Below, in pieces: positions 1-6,565 of a stretch of 16,182 nucleotides of DNA. The stretch is taken from NCBI GenBank assembly GCA_003241215.1, contig QFOL01000062.1:1-16182 (forward strand), written 5' to 3'. The notes beneath the pieces were generated by a model. It saw only the letters and a list, made by a program, of their open reading frames with translations. It was not told the DNA's origin and ran no database searches. Origin of the DNA: Agrobacterium fabrum. Its GTDB lineage: Bacteria; Pseudomonadota; Alphaproteobacteria; Rhizobiales; Rhizobiaceae. Within the stretch, counting starts at the first letter, position 1. Each line of letters starts with the position of its first letter. Position numbers and translations under genes: made by a program.

Positions 1-453
1 TGTCTGTTCGCATGACTGTCCCTGAATAACTTTGCGTGGTCTTCCCGGCATCATGTCGTCATAAGGCCCGGATGTAAAATGGGTAGAATATTCGTCACGT
101 TCATGTGCGCGTCGGAGGACGTTCTGTCCCGCCATGGAAGGCTTTGCCGGCCGTGCAGACGATCCCCCCGCCGCCGGACCCGTGGACCATCGCAGCAAAT
201 GTTGAACGATTGCTGAAATTATATTTTATTTTCTTCAAATTTTAGCACGCGTCGCTTTTGGTTTGCATCATTTCCGCAGCCACGAAAACAATACCTCCCC
301 AAATCAACGGAATTCACGGGTAAATCACATTTTTTGTTGTAAAGCGCCGGGGGAATGCTCTAGCCTTGCACAAATCCAATTCCCCTGCGTCGTCCTCCCC
401 GCATGAAAAATCTCACGATGGCGTGTTTGCGCAGCCGATATGAGTAGTTGCCA
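1..453. other. Intergenic region, no gene seen
   Basis: I see no convincing coding region here. The reading frames are short or are the tail of an antisense shadow of the next gene. Positions about 203-250 form an AT-rich tract inside otherwise GC-rich DNA, which suggests a promoter region, but no -35/-10 pair with good spacing stood out on either strand. A gene may lie to the left of the window and read away from it. Confidence 0.5.
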
Positions 454-1389
454 ATGAACGCCGAACCGATGAATCCCTTTCGCGGGATTAGCCTGAAGCT
501 GATTTCGGTCGGCTTTTTTCTTGTCATGCAGACCTGTATCAAGGCTGCGGGCGATGTGCCGGCCGGGCAGATCACCTTCTTCCGCTCCGCCTTCGCCATC
601 ATCCCGATCGTCGTCTATCTCGCCTGGCTGCATGCGCTGGCAAGCGCGCTGCACACCAATAATCTTTCCGGCCACTTCAAGCGCGGTTTTCTCGGCATCC
701 TTTCCATGGCCTGCGGCTTTTACGGGCTGACGATGCTGCCGCTGCCGGAATTCATCGCCATCGGTTATGCCTCGCCGCTTCTTGCCGTCGTTTTTGCCGC
801 CTTCATCCTGCATGAAAAGGTGCGTATCTATCGCTGGAGCGCGGTCTTCGTCGGCATGACGGGCGTGCTGGTGATTCTCTGGCCGAAGATGACGCTGCTG
901 AGGGAAGGCGGCTTCGCTGCCGGCGAGGGGCTGGGGGCCATTGCCGTATTGTGCGGTGCGGCGCTCGGCGGGCTCGCGATGATCCAGGTGCGGCAGCTGG
1001 TGGAGACGGAAAAGACGCCAACCATCGTGCTCTATTTTTCGCTTACCGCTACCCTGCTGTCGCTTGTCAGCGTGCCCTTCGGCTGGAGCGCGCTGAGCAT
1101 GACGCAGGCCATGCTCTTGATCACCAGCGGCATCTGCGGCGGCGTTGCGCAGATTTTCCTGACGGAGAGCTATCGCCATGCCGAAGTCTCCGTCATCGCC
1201 CCCTTCGAATACAGTTCCATCGTTTTCGGAATTGCGGTCTCCTACATTCTGTTCGGAGATATTCCCACGGTGACGATGCTGATCGGCACGGCGATCGTGA
1301 TCCTCGCCGGCATCTTCATCATCTTTCGCGAGCATCAGCTGGGCCTGGCAAGACGGGCGGCCCGCAAGGCCTCGACGCCGCAGGGGTGA
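454..1389 (+). CDS. DMT superfamily (EamA-type) permease
   Basis: A 311-residue integral membrane protein that looks like a drug/metabolite transporter of the EamA (RhaT-like) type, with about ten hydrophobic segments in two halves (roughly residues 12-140 and 160-297). Recognisable family features are the conserved polar residues in the first helices, the segment PLPEFIAIGYASPLLAVVFA near the end of half one, and the matching FEYSSIVFGIAVSYILFGD near the end of half two. The tail after the last helix is short and basic (ARRAARKAS). The substrate cannot be read from sequence; family members export or import amino acids, nucleotides, vitamins and other small metabolites across the inner membrane. 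An in-frame TTG lies at 448 and another ATG at 469; I chose the ATG at 454, although no strong Shine-Dalgarno precedes any of them. The gene stands alone. Confidence 0.85.
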   Translation: MNAEPMNPFRGISLKLISVGFFLVMQTCIKAAGDVPAGQITFFRSAFAIIPIVVYLAWLHALASALHTNNLSGHFKRGFLGILSMACGFYGLTMLPLPEFIAIGYASPLLAVVFAAFILHEKVRIYRWSAVFVGMTGVLVILWPKMTLLREGGFAAGEGLGAIAVLCGAALGGLAMIQVRQLVETEKTPTIVLYFSLTATLLSLVSVPFGWSALSMTQAMLLITSGICGGVAQIFLTESYRHAEVSVIAPFEYSSIVFGIAVSYILFGDIPTVTMLIGTAIVILAGIFIIFREHQLGLARRAARKASTPQG

Positions 1390-1818
1390 CGGAACCCAAA
1401 TCTGCGCGTCTTGCCTGTTTCCAGGACAAGCGCGCGGCATTCTCAGCCACCGAATTTCACGAAAAATGCTTCTCCTCCGTCATCCCGGCCTTGAGCCGGG
1501 ATCCAGCCGACGCGCGTCTGCGCGGCGAGAAGAGTCTTTTCAGCCCAAGGACTTGGGCTGGCTGGATTCCGGCTCAAGGCCGGAATGACGGATTGGATGA
1601 CGCATGGTGGAAGACAAGATTGAGAGTGCCGTTTTTCGTCTCAACCGGCGTTAACGGAAGAAGGGACGGCTGGGCGCGCACTACAACCTTGTGACTCGGT
1701 TCAAGACTTCGTCGCAGCCTTTCGAAAAAAACCACAAAAGCAAAAGGCGCCCTCCCGAAGAAAGACGCCAGCGCGCAATCATATCTGTGGACCAGCGCTA
1801 GACTGGCCTGAGTGCTTC
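1390..1818. other. Intergenic region outside the repeat
   Basis: Apart from the repeat at 1477-1591, nothing is recognisable. An open frame runs on from inside the permease gene through the repeat to about 1694, but it is an out-of-frame shadow. The A-rich tract at 1725-1750 has no paired stem strong enough to call a terminator. Confidence 0.5.
1477..1591. repeat. Paired-hairpin intergenic repeat, copy 1
   Basis: Two 32-base arms (1477-1508 and 1560-1591) are inverted copies of each other, and each also folds alone: ATCCCGGC/GCCGGGAT on the left, ATTCCGGC/GCCGGAAT on the right. Between them are the palindrome GACGCGCGTC (1509-1518) and a hairpin CAGCCCAA/TTGGGCTG (1541-1560). This BIME/REP-like layout matches the element type scattered between rhizobial genes. 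It lies 88 bases after the permease stop codon and could act as a transcript 3' end or stabiliser. Two related copies occur at 10471-10557 and 14640-14714. Confidence 0.85.
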
Positions 1819-2010
1819 TCAGCGCTCGCGGAAATCCGCGAAGACTGCCGAGGGACGCGTCACGCGGACCTGCTGCATGGCAGCGCGTGCGGTCATCTGT
1901 TCGTTTGCGGCTGCGCCGAAACGATGGTAGCCCTGACTGGAGCGAGGGCCGAGGCCCGCCAGGCGGAGCGTTTCAAAGCCGGAATGTACCGGACGGAAGC
2001 GAGTGGTCAT
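1819..2010 (-). CDS. Small basic hypothetical protein
   Basis: A 63-residue ORF beginning MTTRFRPVHSGFETLRLAG and ending in FADFRER. I do not recognise a family. It is rich in Arg, Ala and Gln, has no hydrophobic segment and no cysteine, so it would be a soluble cytoplasmic or nucleic-acid-binding peptide if made. Support for it being real comes from its surroundings: TTAAGGAA lies 8 bases before the ATG, and a sigma70-like pair (TTGCCG, about 18 bases, ATATAA) lies about 40-70 bases upstream on the same strand. It occupies an otherwise empty gap between the permease and the uracil-DNA glycosylase genes. It could still be a chance frame in GC-rich DNA. Confidence 0.45.
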   Translation of the reverse strand: MTTRFRPVHSGFETLRLAGLGPRSSQGYHRFGAAANEQMTARAAMQQVRVTRPSAVFADFRER

Positions 2011-2052
2011 TGCCTTGGTTCCTTAAACCGAATTCCTCCCAAGACATGATCG

Positions 2053-2082
2053 TTATATCGCAGCGCAGCATGGATTCGGCAA
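2053..2082 (-). promoter_or_regulatory. Candidate promoter of the small basic ORF
   Basis: On the minus strand TTGCCG (2077-2082) is followed after 18 bases by ATATAA (2053-2058); TATAAC at 19 bases is the alternative -10. Transcription would start near 2045, about 35 bases before the ATG at 2010. Confidence 0.35.
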
Positions 2083-2162
2083 GCCGGCCAAATGCGCCGC
2101 TGTTATGCGTAATGTGCATGGCTTTTTTCATAATTCATTTACATTGACCAGGAATGAGGCAG

Positions 2163-3053
2163 TCAGCCTTGCGCGATCTTTGCCTGAAAAGCCAATAAAT
2201 CCTGCCATGCCAATGACTTGCTGGCAGGCGCGTTCAACAGCTCCTGCGGATGAAGGCTGGCAAGGGCCGGCAGAATCAGGTGACCGGCTGCGACATCACG
2301 CCACTGTCCGCGCAGCGTATGGATGGTGCCGGCGCCGCCAAAGAAGAAACGTGCGGTAAAGTTGCCGAGAAGCAACAGGTGTTTCGGCTCGGCAAGGGCG
2401 ATCTGACGCTCGATGAAAGGGCGGCAGATGTCCATCTCGGCCTGTGTCGGCGGGCGGTTGCCCGGCGGCCGCCAGGGCACGACATTGCCGAGCATGATGG
2501 CGCTGCGCTCAAGCCCGATGGCCGCCAGCATGCGCTCAAGCAAAAGCCCGGTCCTGCCGGCGAAGGGCAGGCCTTCACGATCGTCATCCGCGTCAGGCAT
2601 CGGGCCGATGACCATGATGCCGGAGGTGGCATCGCCTTCGGTGAAAATCGTATTGCGCGCGCTGTTCTTGAGGTTGCAGCCGCTGAACCCTTCAAGCGCG
2701 GTTTTCAGCTCGGCAAGCGACCGCGCGCTTTCCGCTGCAAAACGCGCCGCCGCCACGGCCTGCTCGTCCGGCATGGCGACATTCTGCTGAATGGCGGGGG
2801 CCGCCGGTGCGCCGCGCGCCGGGGTGCTGCGCATCGCCGCCTGCCGCGCATCGCCGCGATCCGCAGATCTTTCAGCCTGCCGCGCCGATGTCGTCACATC
2901 CTGCGCGGGGGCGGATCGGGCAGGGCGAGCGGCGGCAAATTCGGCGAAACGGTCGACCGGCTGCTCTTCCAGCAACCAGTCGACGCCCGCATCCGCGTGG
3001 AAATGCAGGAGGGCGGCGAGTTCGGCCGGGGAGAGGTCGTGAGCGGCGATCAT
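2163..3053 (-). CDS. Uracil-DNA glycosylase, family-4-like with degenerate Fe-S site
   Basis: A 296-residue protein whose C-terminal half (about residues 120-290) matches the family 4 uracil-DNA glycosylase fold, which removes uracil from DNA to start base excision repair. Visible motifs are GLPFAGRTGLLLERML (161-176), the NVVPWRPPGNRPPT segment (190-203) and the late motif LHPQELL (H268). Residues 1-115 are an Ala/Arg/Gln-rich, probably disordered extension absent from short thermophile enzymes. Family 4 enzymes hold a 4Fe-4S cluster with four cysteines. Here only two positions are kept (C126, C210), while the other two read F123 and W194, so the cluster is probably lost. Motif 1, usually GEAPG, reads GPMPD. 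The gene lies 43 bases after the Hsp70-like gene on the same strand and may be cotranscribed. The start is taken at the first ATG; no clear ribosome site precedes it. Confidence 0.85.
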   Translation of the reverse strand: MIAAHDLSPAELAALLHFHADAGVDWLLEEQPVDRFAEFAAARPARSAPAQDVTTSARQAERSADRGDARQAAMRSTPARGAPAAPAIQQNVAMPDEQAVAAARFAAESARSLAELKTALEGFSGCNLKNSARNTIFTEGDATSGIMVIGPMPDADDDREGLPFAGRTGLLLERMLAAIGLERSAIMLGNVVPWRPPGNRPPTQAEMDICRPFIERQIALAEPKHLLLLGNFTARFFFGGAGTIHTLRGQWRDVAAGHLILPALASLHPQELLNAPASKSLAWQDLLAFQAKIAQG

Positions 3054-3071
3054 GGGCGGAAATTACCCCAT

Positions 3072-3089
3072 GTTCCCCGCCCGGGGAAC
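3072..3089 (-). terminator. Hairpin between the Hsp70-like and glycosylase genes
   Basis: GTTCCCC and GGGGAAC form a perfect 7-bp stem with a 4-base loop, filling most of the 43-base gap between the two minus-strand genes. Downstream on that strand the sequence is ATGGGGTAATTT, so the T-run is weak. It could be a leaky terminator, an RNA-processing site or a 3' stabiliser. Confidence 0.4.
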
Positions 3090-3096
3090 CCGCAAA

Positions 3097-4395
3097 TCAC
3101 ACTGTCCAGCGCTGAATATCACCGCTTTCACCGATCATGGCCAGACCATGGGCAATCGAGAGCAGCTCGCCGCCGCTTTCGATCCGGTCGGCGTCGAAAC
3201 GGCGGGTGAAAAGCTCCCGAACCGCTGGCACGAAGGAGGTGCCACCGGTGAGGAACACCTTGTCGATGGCTTCGGGCGCGACTTTCGTCTTTTCCAGAAC
3301 CTCGTCGAGCGCTTCTTCTATCTTGGCGAGGTCTTCGGCGATCCAGCTGTCGAAATCGCTGCGCTTCACCATCTTGCGGCCGGCCTTGCCGAGCGGCGAG
3401 AAGTTGAACTCCGCTTCTTCCGCCGAGGACAGCGCCATCTTGGTGGCGGAAATCGCCTGATAGAGCGGGTAGCCCTCGTCATGTTCGACGAGATCGACGA
3501 AAAGTTCGAGCTTCTCCGGCTCCAGCGCCGAGCGCACCAGCGATTTCAGGTCGGTAAATTCCTTCGAGGTCTTGAAGATCGACAGCTGGTTCCAGCGGCC
3601 GAAATTCACGTAATAACCCGAGGGTACATCCAGAACCTTGTCGAAGCTCTTGAACTTGCTGCCCTTGCCGATCTCGGGCGAGACGAGATTGTCGATCATG
3701 CGGAAATCGAAATGATCGCCCGCAACGCCAACGCCGGAATGGCCGATGGGGGTGGCGGAAAGCTTGCCGGCATGGGTCTCGAAACGGATCAGCGAATAGT
3801 CTGTCGTGCCGCCGCCGAAATCCGCCACCAGCACATTGGCGTCCTTCTTCAGGCTCTGGGCGAAATAATAGGCGGCCGCCACCGGCTCATAGACATAGTG
3901 GATTTCCGGGAAGCCGGCCCGGGTGAGCGCTTCGTTGTAGCGGGCAAGGGCGAGGCTTTCGTCGGGATTACTGCCGGCGAAACGCACCGGCCGGCCGGCG
4001 ATGACGGTCGAGACGTCCCCCGGCCACTCATCTCCCGCATAGGTCTTCAGCTTGCGCAGGAATACCTCCATCAGATCCTCGAAGCTCTGGCGCTTGGCGA
4101 AGATCAGCGTGCCCTGGAAGAGCGAAGAGGCCGCGAAGGTCTTGATCGACTGCAGGAAACGACAGTCGCCGGCATTGTCGATGAATTGCCGGATGGCGGC
4201 GTGGCCCGCTTCCACATGCAGGGCGGCCGCGCCGAGGCTCGCATCCTTCATGAAGGAGAGCGCCGTGCGCATGCTGTCATCCGTGCCGGCGCTGCTGGTG
4301 AAGCGCATGGAATGGCTGGCGCCGCCAGTGTCGGAAAGAGCCATGACCGTGTTGGTCGTGCCGAAATCGAGGCCGAGAGCCCGCTTTTGCGTCAT
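3097..4395 (-). CDS. Hsp70-family ATPase, YegD-like
   Basis: A 432-residue actin/Hsp70-fold ATPase. The N-terminal phosphate loop reads GLDFGTTNT (8-16), the connecting motif VYEPVAAAYYF lies near 168-178, the second phosphate loop is VADFGGGTTDYS (190-201), and the adenosine motif FLTGGTSFVPAVRE lies near the C-terminus. The protein stops soon after the nucleotide-binding domain, with no DnaK-type peptide-binding domain or lid, matching the E. coli YegD type (about 450 residues) rather than DnaK (about 640). A chaperone-like role in the cytoplasm is the usual assumption; no substrate is known. Two ATGs lie six bases apart; AAGGAT touches the first (4401) but sits at good distance from the second (4395), which I chose. 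A terminator-like hairpin lies in the upstream leader. The uracil-DNA glycosylase gene follows on the same strand. Confidence 0.88.
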   Translation of the reverse strand: MTQKRALGLDFGTTNTVMALSDTGGASHSMRFTSSAGTDDSMRTALSFMKDASLGAAALHVEAGHAAIRQFIDNAGDCRFLQSIKTFAASSLFQGTLIFAKRQSFEDLMEVFLRKLKTYAGDEWPGDVSTVIAGRPVRFAGSNPDESLALARYNEALTRAGFPEIHYVYEPVAAAYYFAQSLKKDANVLVADFGGGTTDYSLIRFETHAGKLSATPIGHSGVGVAGDHFDFRMIDNLVSPEIGKGSKFKSFDKVLDVPSGYYVNFGRWNQLSIFKTSKEFTDLKSLVRSALEPEKLELFVDLVEHDEGYPLYQAISATKMALSSAEEAEFNFSPLGKAGRKMVKRSDFDSWIAEDLAKIEEALDEVLEKTKVAPEAIDKVFLTGGTSFVPAVRELFTRRFDADRIESGGELLSIAHGLAMIGESGDIQRWTV

Positions 4396-4696
4396 CGCCA
4401 TATCCTTGTTGCCGATAGGAAACTCACCCGGCCCGAGAGGCGGCCCGGTGGTGAAAATAAGGGACGCGCTTGGCGTCCCGATGTCTGAGGAGGGCGGTTG
4501 ATTGCACAGGCGCGGCGGGATGGCAAGCGCCGTATCCGCGTTTATTGTGAAATTTTCATGAAGTAGTCATCGTGGATGGAAGGCAGCCCAGCTACCCGCA
4601 TTAAATATTTTTTCGCACAAAACGAGTATAAGACTGAACTATAAAGTTAAAGAGCAGATCTATTTTATATTTGCTGCGTTCGCAGACGGAGCCCCG
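4396..4696. other. Divergent intergenic region between Hsp70-like and GGDEF genes
   Basis: About 300 bases between divergent genes. Besides the hairpin at 4454-4479, the right half (4595-4675) is AT-rich, with TATAA-like hexamers around 4628 and 4640 that probably include the promoter of the diguanylate cyclase gene. I could not match a -35 box at proper spacing with confidence. No further gene is visible. Confidence 0.45.
4454..4479 (-). terminator. Terminator-like hairpin in the leader of the Hsp70-like gene
   Basis: Read on the minus strand, GGGACGC and GCGTCCC form a perfect 7-bp stem with a 5-base loop, followed directly by TTATTTT. This is the form of an intrinsic terminator, yet it sits about 60 bases upstream of the Hsp70-like start codon and no minus-strand gene precedes it. 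It may be an attenuator, or the end of an unrecognised short transcript. Confidence 0.45.
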
Positions 4697-5674
4697 ATGT
4701 CCCGAAAGCCGGCCCGTTCCACCCCCGAAAACGTACAGCCGGAGCGAAGCGCTCTCGTTCGCGGTGACGCCGACAGCTTCAACCGCCATCTCATGGATCT
4801 GGTGGAGGCATCGCAGCAGGGTTATGCGCTTTTCGACGACGGCGATGAACTGCGTTTCGCCAACACGGCGTTCCGCACGGCGCTTGGCATCGGGCCGAAC
4901 GAATTTCCGACATGGATCGAGCTGATGCGCAGCGGTTACCGCAACGCCGCCGGCACCGCCATCGAGACCTCCGATTTCGAACTGTGGCTGCGCTCCGCCA
5001 AAACGAGGCGCGGCAAGCTGCCCTTCCGCACCATCGAGACCGGCCTCAATGACGGGCGCTGGATACTGACGACGGAAACGACGCTGCCGGGCGGCTGGAT
5101 GCTGTGTGTCGTCACCGATATTTCCGAACTCGGCGTCGAACTGCGCGATCTTCGCCAGGAGCGGGACAGGGCGCTGAAATCCGCTCTCAGCGACGAGCTG
5201 ACCGGGCTTGGAAACCGCCGTTACGTGATGGATATTCTCAATCACAGGCTTGGCCCCAACAAGGCCGAGGCGCTTGCCGTCATCATCATGGATATAGACC
5301 ACTTCAAGTCGGTGAACGATCGCTTTGGCCACGCCTGCGGCGATCTGGTGCTGAAGGACTTCGCCGCCCGGCTTTCCGCCGCCGTCGCCCGCGACGATCT
5401 CGTGGGACGCATCGGCGGCGAGGAGTTCCTGCTGGTGCTCGGCGGTTCGCGAATGCTGAGCGTCGAGCCTGTCATGCAGGGGTTGCTGTCGTTGCTCGCC
5501 GAGGCGTCGCCGCTGCCCGACATGCCCGGTTTCCGATATAGCTGCTCGGCGGGCATTGCCTTTGCAAATCCGGGCGAGAGCGCGAGCGACGTCCTGCGGC
5601 GCGCCGACACCGCGCTTTACGAGGCCAAGAATACCGGCAGGAACCGCTACGTGATTTACGGGGCGGCCTCCTGA
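4697..5674 (+). CDS. PAS-GGDEF diguanylate cyclase
   Basis: A 325-residue soluble protein that should make cyclic di-GMP from two GTP. Residues about 30-145 form a PAS-like sensor (LMDLVEASQQGYALFDDGDELRFAN through VVTDISE), followed by a short coiled linker (146-163) and a GGDEF domain (about 164-322). The catalytic domain is complete: DELTGLGNRR (166-175), the metal-binding MDIDHFK (D199), GHACGD (211-216) and the active loop GGEEF (240-244). The product-inhibition site RxxD is not kept: alanine (A231) stands at the Arg position, with D234 kept. No membrane segment or EAL domain is present. The ATG at 4697 is preceded by GGAG five bases away. The gene stands alone, convergent with the SDR gene 22 bases downstream. 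The ligand of the PAS domain is unknown. Confidence 0.9.
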   Translation: MSRKPARSTPENVQPERSALVRGDADSFNRHLMDLVEASQQGYALFDDGDELRFANTAFRTALGIGPNEFPTWIELMRSGYRNAAGTAIETSDFELWLRSAKTRRGKLPFRTIETGLNDGRWILTTETTLPGGWMLCVVTDISELGVELRDLRQERDRALKSALSDELTGLGNRRYVMDILNHRLGPNKAEALAVIIMDIDHFKSVNDRFGHACGDLVLKDFAARLSAAVARDDLVGRIGGEEFLLVLGGSRMLSVEPVMQGLLSLLAEASPLPDMPGFRYSCSAGIAFANPGESASDVLRRADTALYEAKNTGRNRYVIYGAAS

Positions 5675-5696
5675 CGGAATTCGTGTCTATTCGGCC

Positions 5697-6485
5697 TTAG
5701 TTCGACTTTGCCGCGCCGCCATCCACTCTCAGCATCGTGCCGGTGATGTAGCTGGCCGGCACCGAGCAGAGGAAAGCGCCGGCGGCGGCGAATTCTTCCA
5801 CCGTGCCGAGGCGGCCGGCCGGAATGGTCTTGACGGAGGCCTCGCGGATTTCCTCGATGTTCTTGCCGAGACGTTTGGCGTTGGCGCCATCCAGCTCATC
5901 GATGCGGTCGGTATGGATGCGGCCGGGCAGGAGCAGGTTGGAGGTGATGCCGAAGGAGGCCACTTCGGAGGATAACGTCTTGCTCCAGCCGACCAGCGCG
6001 CCGCGCAGGGTGTTGGAAAGGGCCAGATTGGGGATGGGCTCGAACACACCGGAGGAGGCGACGGTCAGGATGCGGCCGAAACCCTGTTCCTTCATCTGCG
6101 GCAGCAGCGCGTTGGTGAGCGTGATGACCCGCAGCACCATGGACTGGAAGAAGGTATCGAGCTTGTCGGCCGTCATTTCCTGCGCCAGACCCGGCGTCGG
6201 ACCGCCGGTATTGTTGACGAGAATATCGATGCCGCCGAGCTTTTCCTTGACGGCCTGAACCATGGCCTCGACGAAATTGTCGTCGGCAAGATCGCCCCAT
6301 ACCCAGTCGGCCTTGCCCTTGCCGAGCGCATTGATCGCCTTGCAATTCGCCTGCAGCTTCTCACCGCTGCGGCCGACGAGAAGCACATTGGCGCCTTCCT
6401 GCGCAAGCGCGGTGGCAATGCCCAGCCCAAGGCCGCGTGAAGAGGCGAGAATGAGGGCGCGTTTGCCGGAAATGCCGAGATCCAT
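5697..6485 (-). CDS. SDR-family oxidoreductase lacking the usual catalytic Tyr/Lys
   Basis: A 262-residue Rossmann-fold protein of the short-chain dehydrogenase/reductase type. The cofactor loop reads ASSRGLGLG (14-22) instead of TGxxxGxG, and VNNTGG (90-95) replaces NNAG. The ends match classical SDRs (PAGRLGTVEEFAAAGAFLCS, then YITGTMLRVDGG). The active-site serine is present (S144/S145), but where YxxxK is expected, 13 residues later, the sequence is SNTLR (157-161), so both Tyr and Lys are replaced. This matches the beta-ketoacyl-reductase-like SDR subgroup with imperfect catalytic tetrad. The substrate is unknown and the protein may not be a conventional oxidoreductase. The start has AGGA eight bases upstream and a good candidate promoter. 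The gene is divergent from the CDF-like transporter gene. Confidence 0.88.
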   Translation of the reverse strand: MDLGISGKRALILASSRGLGLGIATALAQEGANVLLVGRSGEKLQANCKAINALGKGKADWVWGDLADDNFVEAMVQAVKEKLGGIDILVNNTGGPTPGLAQEMTADKLDTFFQSMVLRVITLTNALLPQMKEQGFGRILTVASSGVFEPIPNLALSNTLRGALVGWSKTLSSEVASFGITSNLLLPGRIHTDRIDELDGANAKRLGKNIEEIREASVKTIPAGRLGTVEEFAAAGAFLCSVPASYITGTMLRVDGGAAKSN

Positions 6486-6500
6486 GGATTTTATCCTGTC

Positions 6501-6529
6501 TTGTGAGTGCTGTATGTGCTGTTTATAGG
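6501..6529 (+). promoter_or_regulatory. Candidate promoter of the CDF-like transporter gene
   Basis: TTGTGA (6501-6506), 17 bases, then TATAGG (6524-6529). Transcription would start near 6536, about 30 bases before the ATG at 6566. Confidence 0.5.
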
Positions 6530-6550
6530 AAGGTGGCGTCCGGTTTTGAA
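6522..6550 (-). promoter_or_regulatory. Candidate promoter of the SDR gene
   Basis: On the minus strand TTCAAA (6545-6550), 17 bases, then TATAAA (6522-6527). The start point would be near 6515, about 30 bases before the SDR ATG. Its -10 box overlaps that of the opposite promoter. Confidence 0.5.
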
Positions 6551-6565
6551 GGAAAAATACACGTC

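Noticed and set aside
325..1440. Minus-strand open frame of 371 codons opposite the permease gene
   Set aside because: Highly charged Arg/His/Asp/Gln-rich translation without domain signals; it is the antisense shadow of a clear membrane protein in GC-rich DNA.
951..1694. Long plus-strand frame overlapping the permease gene in another frame and crossing repeat copy 1
   Set aside because: It is out of frame with a clear gene and its C-terminal part translates a structural repeat.
1744..1783. Possible terminator (GGCG/CGCC with T-rich tail) downstream of the small basic ORF on the minus strand
   Set aside because: Only four pairs with a long loop; too weak to call.
3052..4488. Plus-strand open frame of 478 codons opposite the Hsp70-like gene
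   Set aside because: The minus-strand frame carries complete Hsp70 motifs; the plus-strand translation has none.
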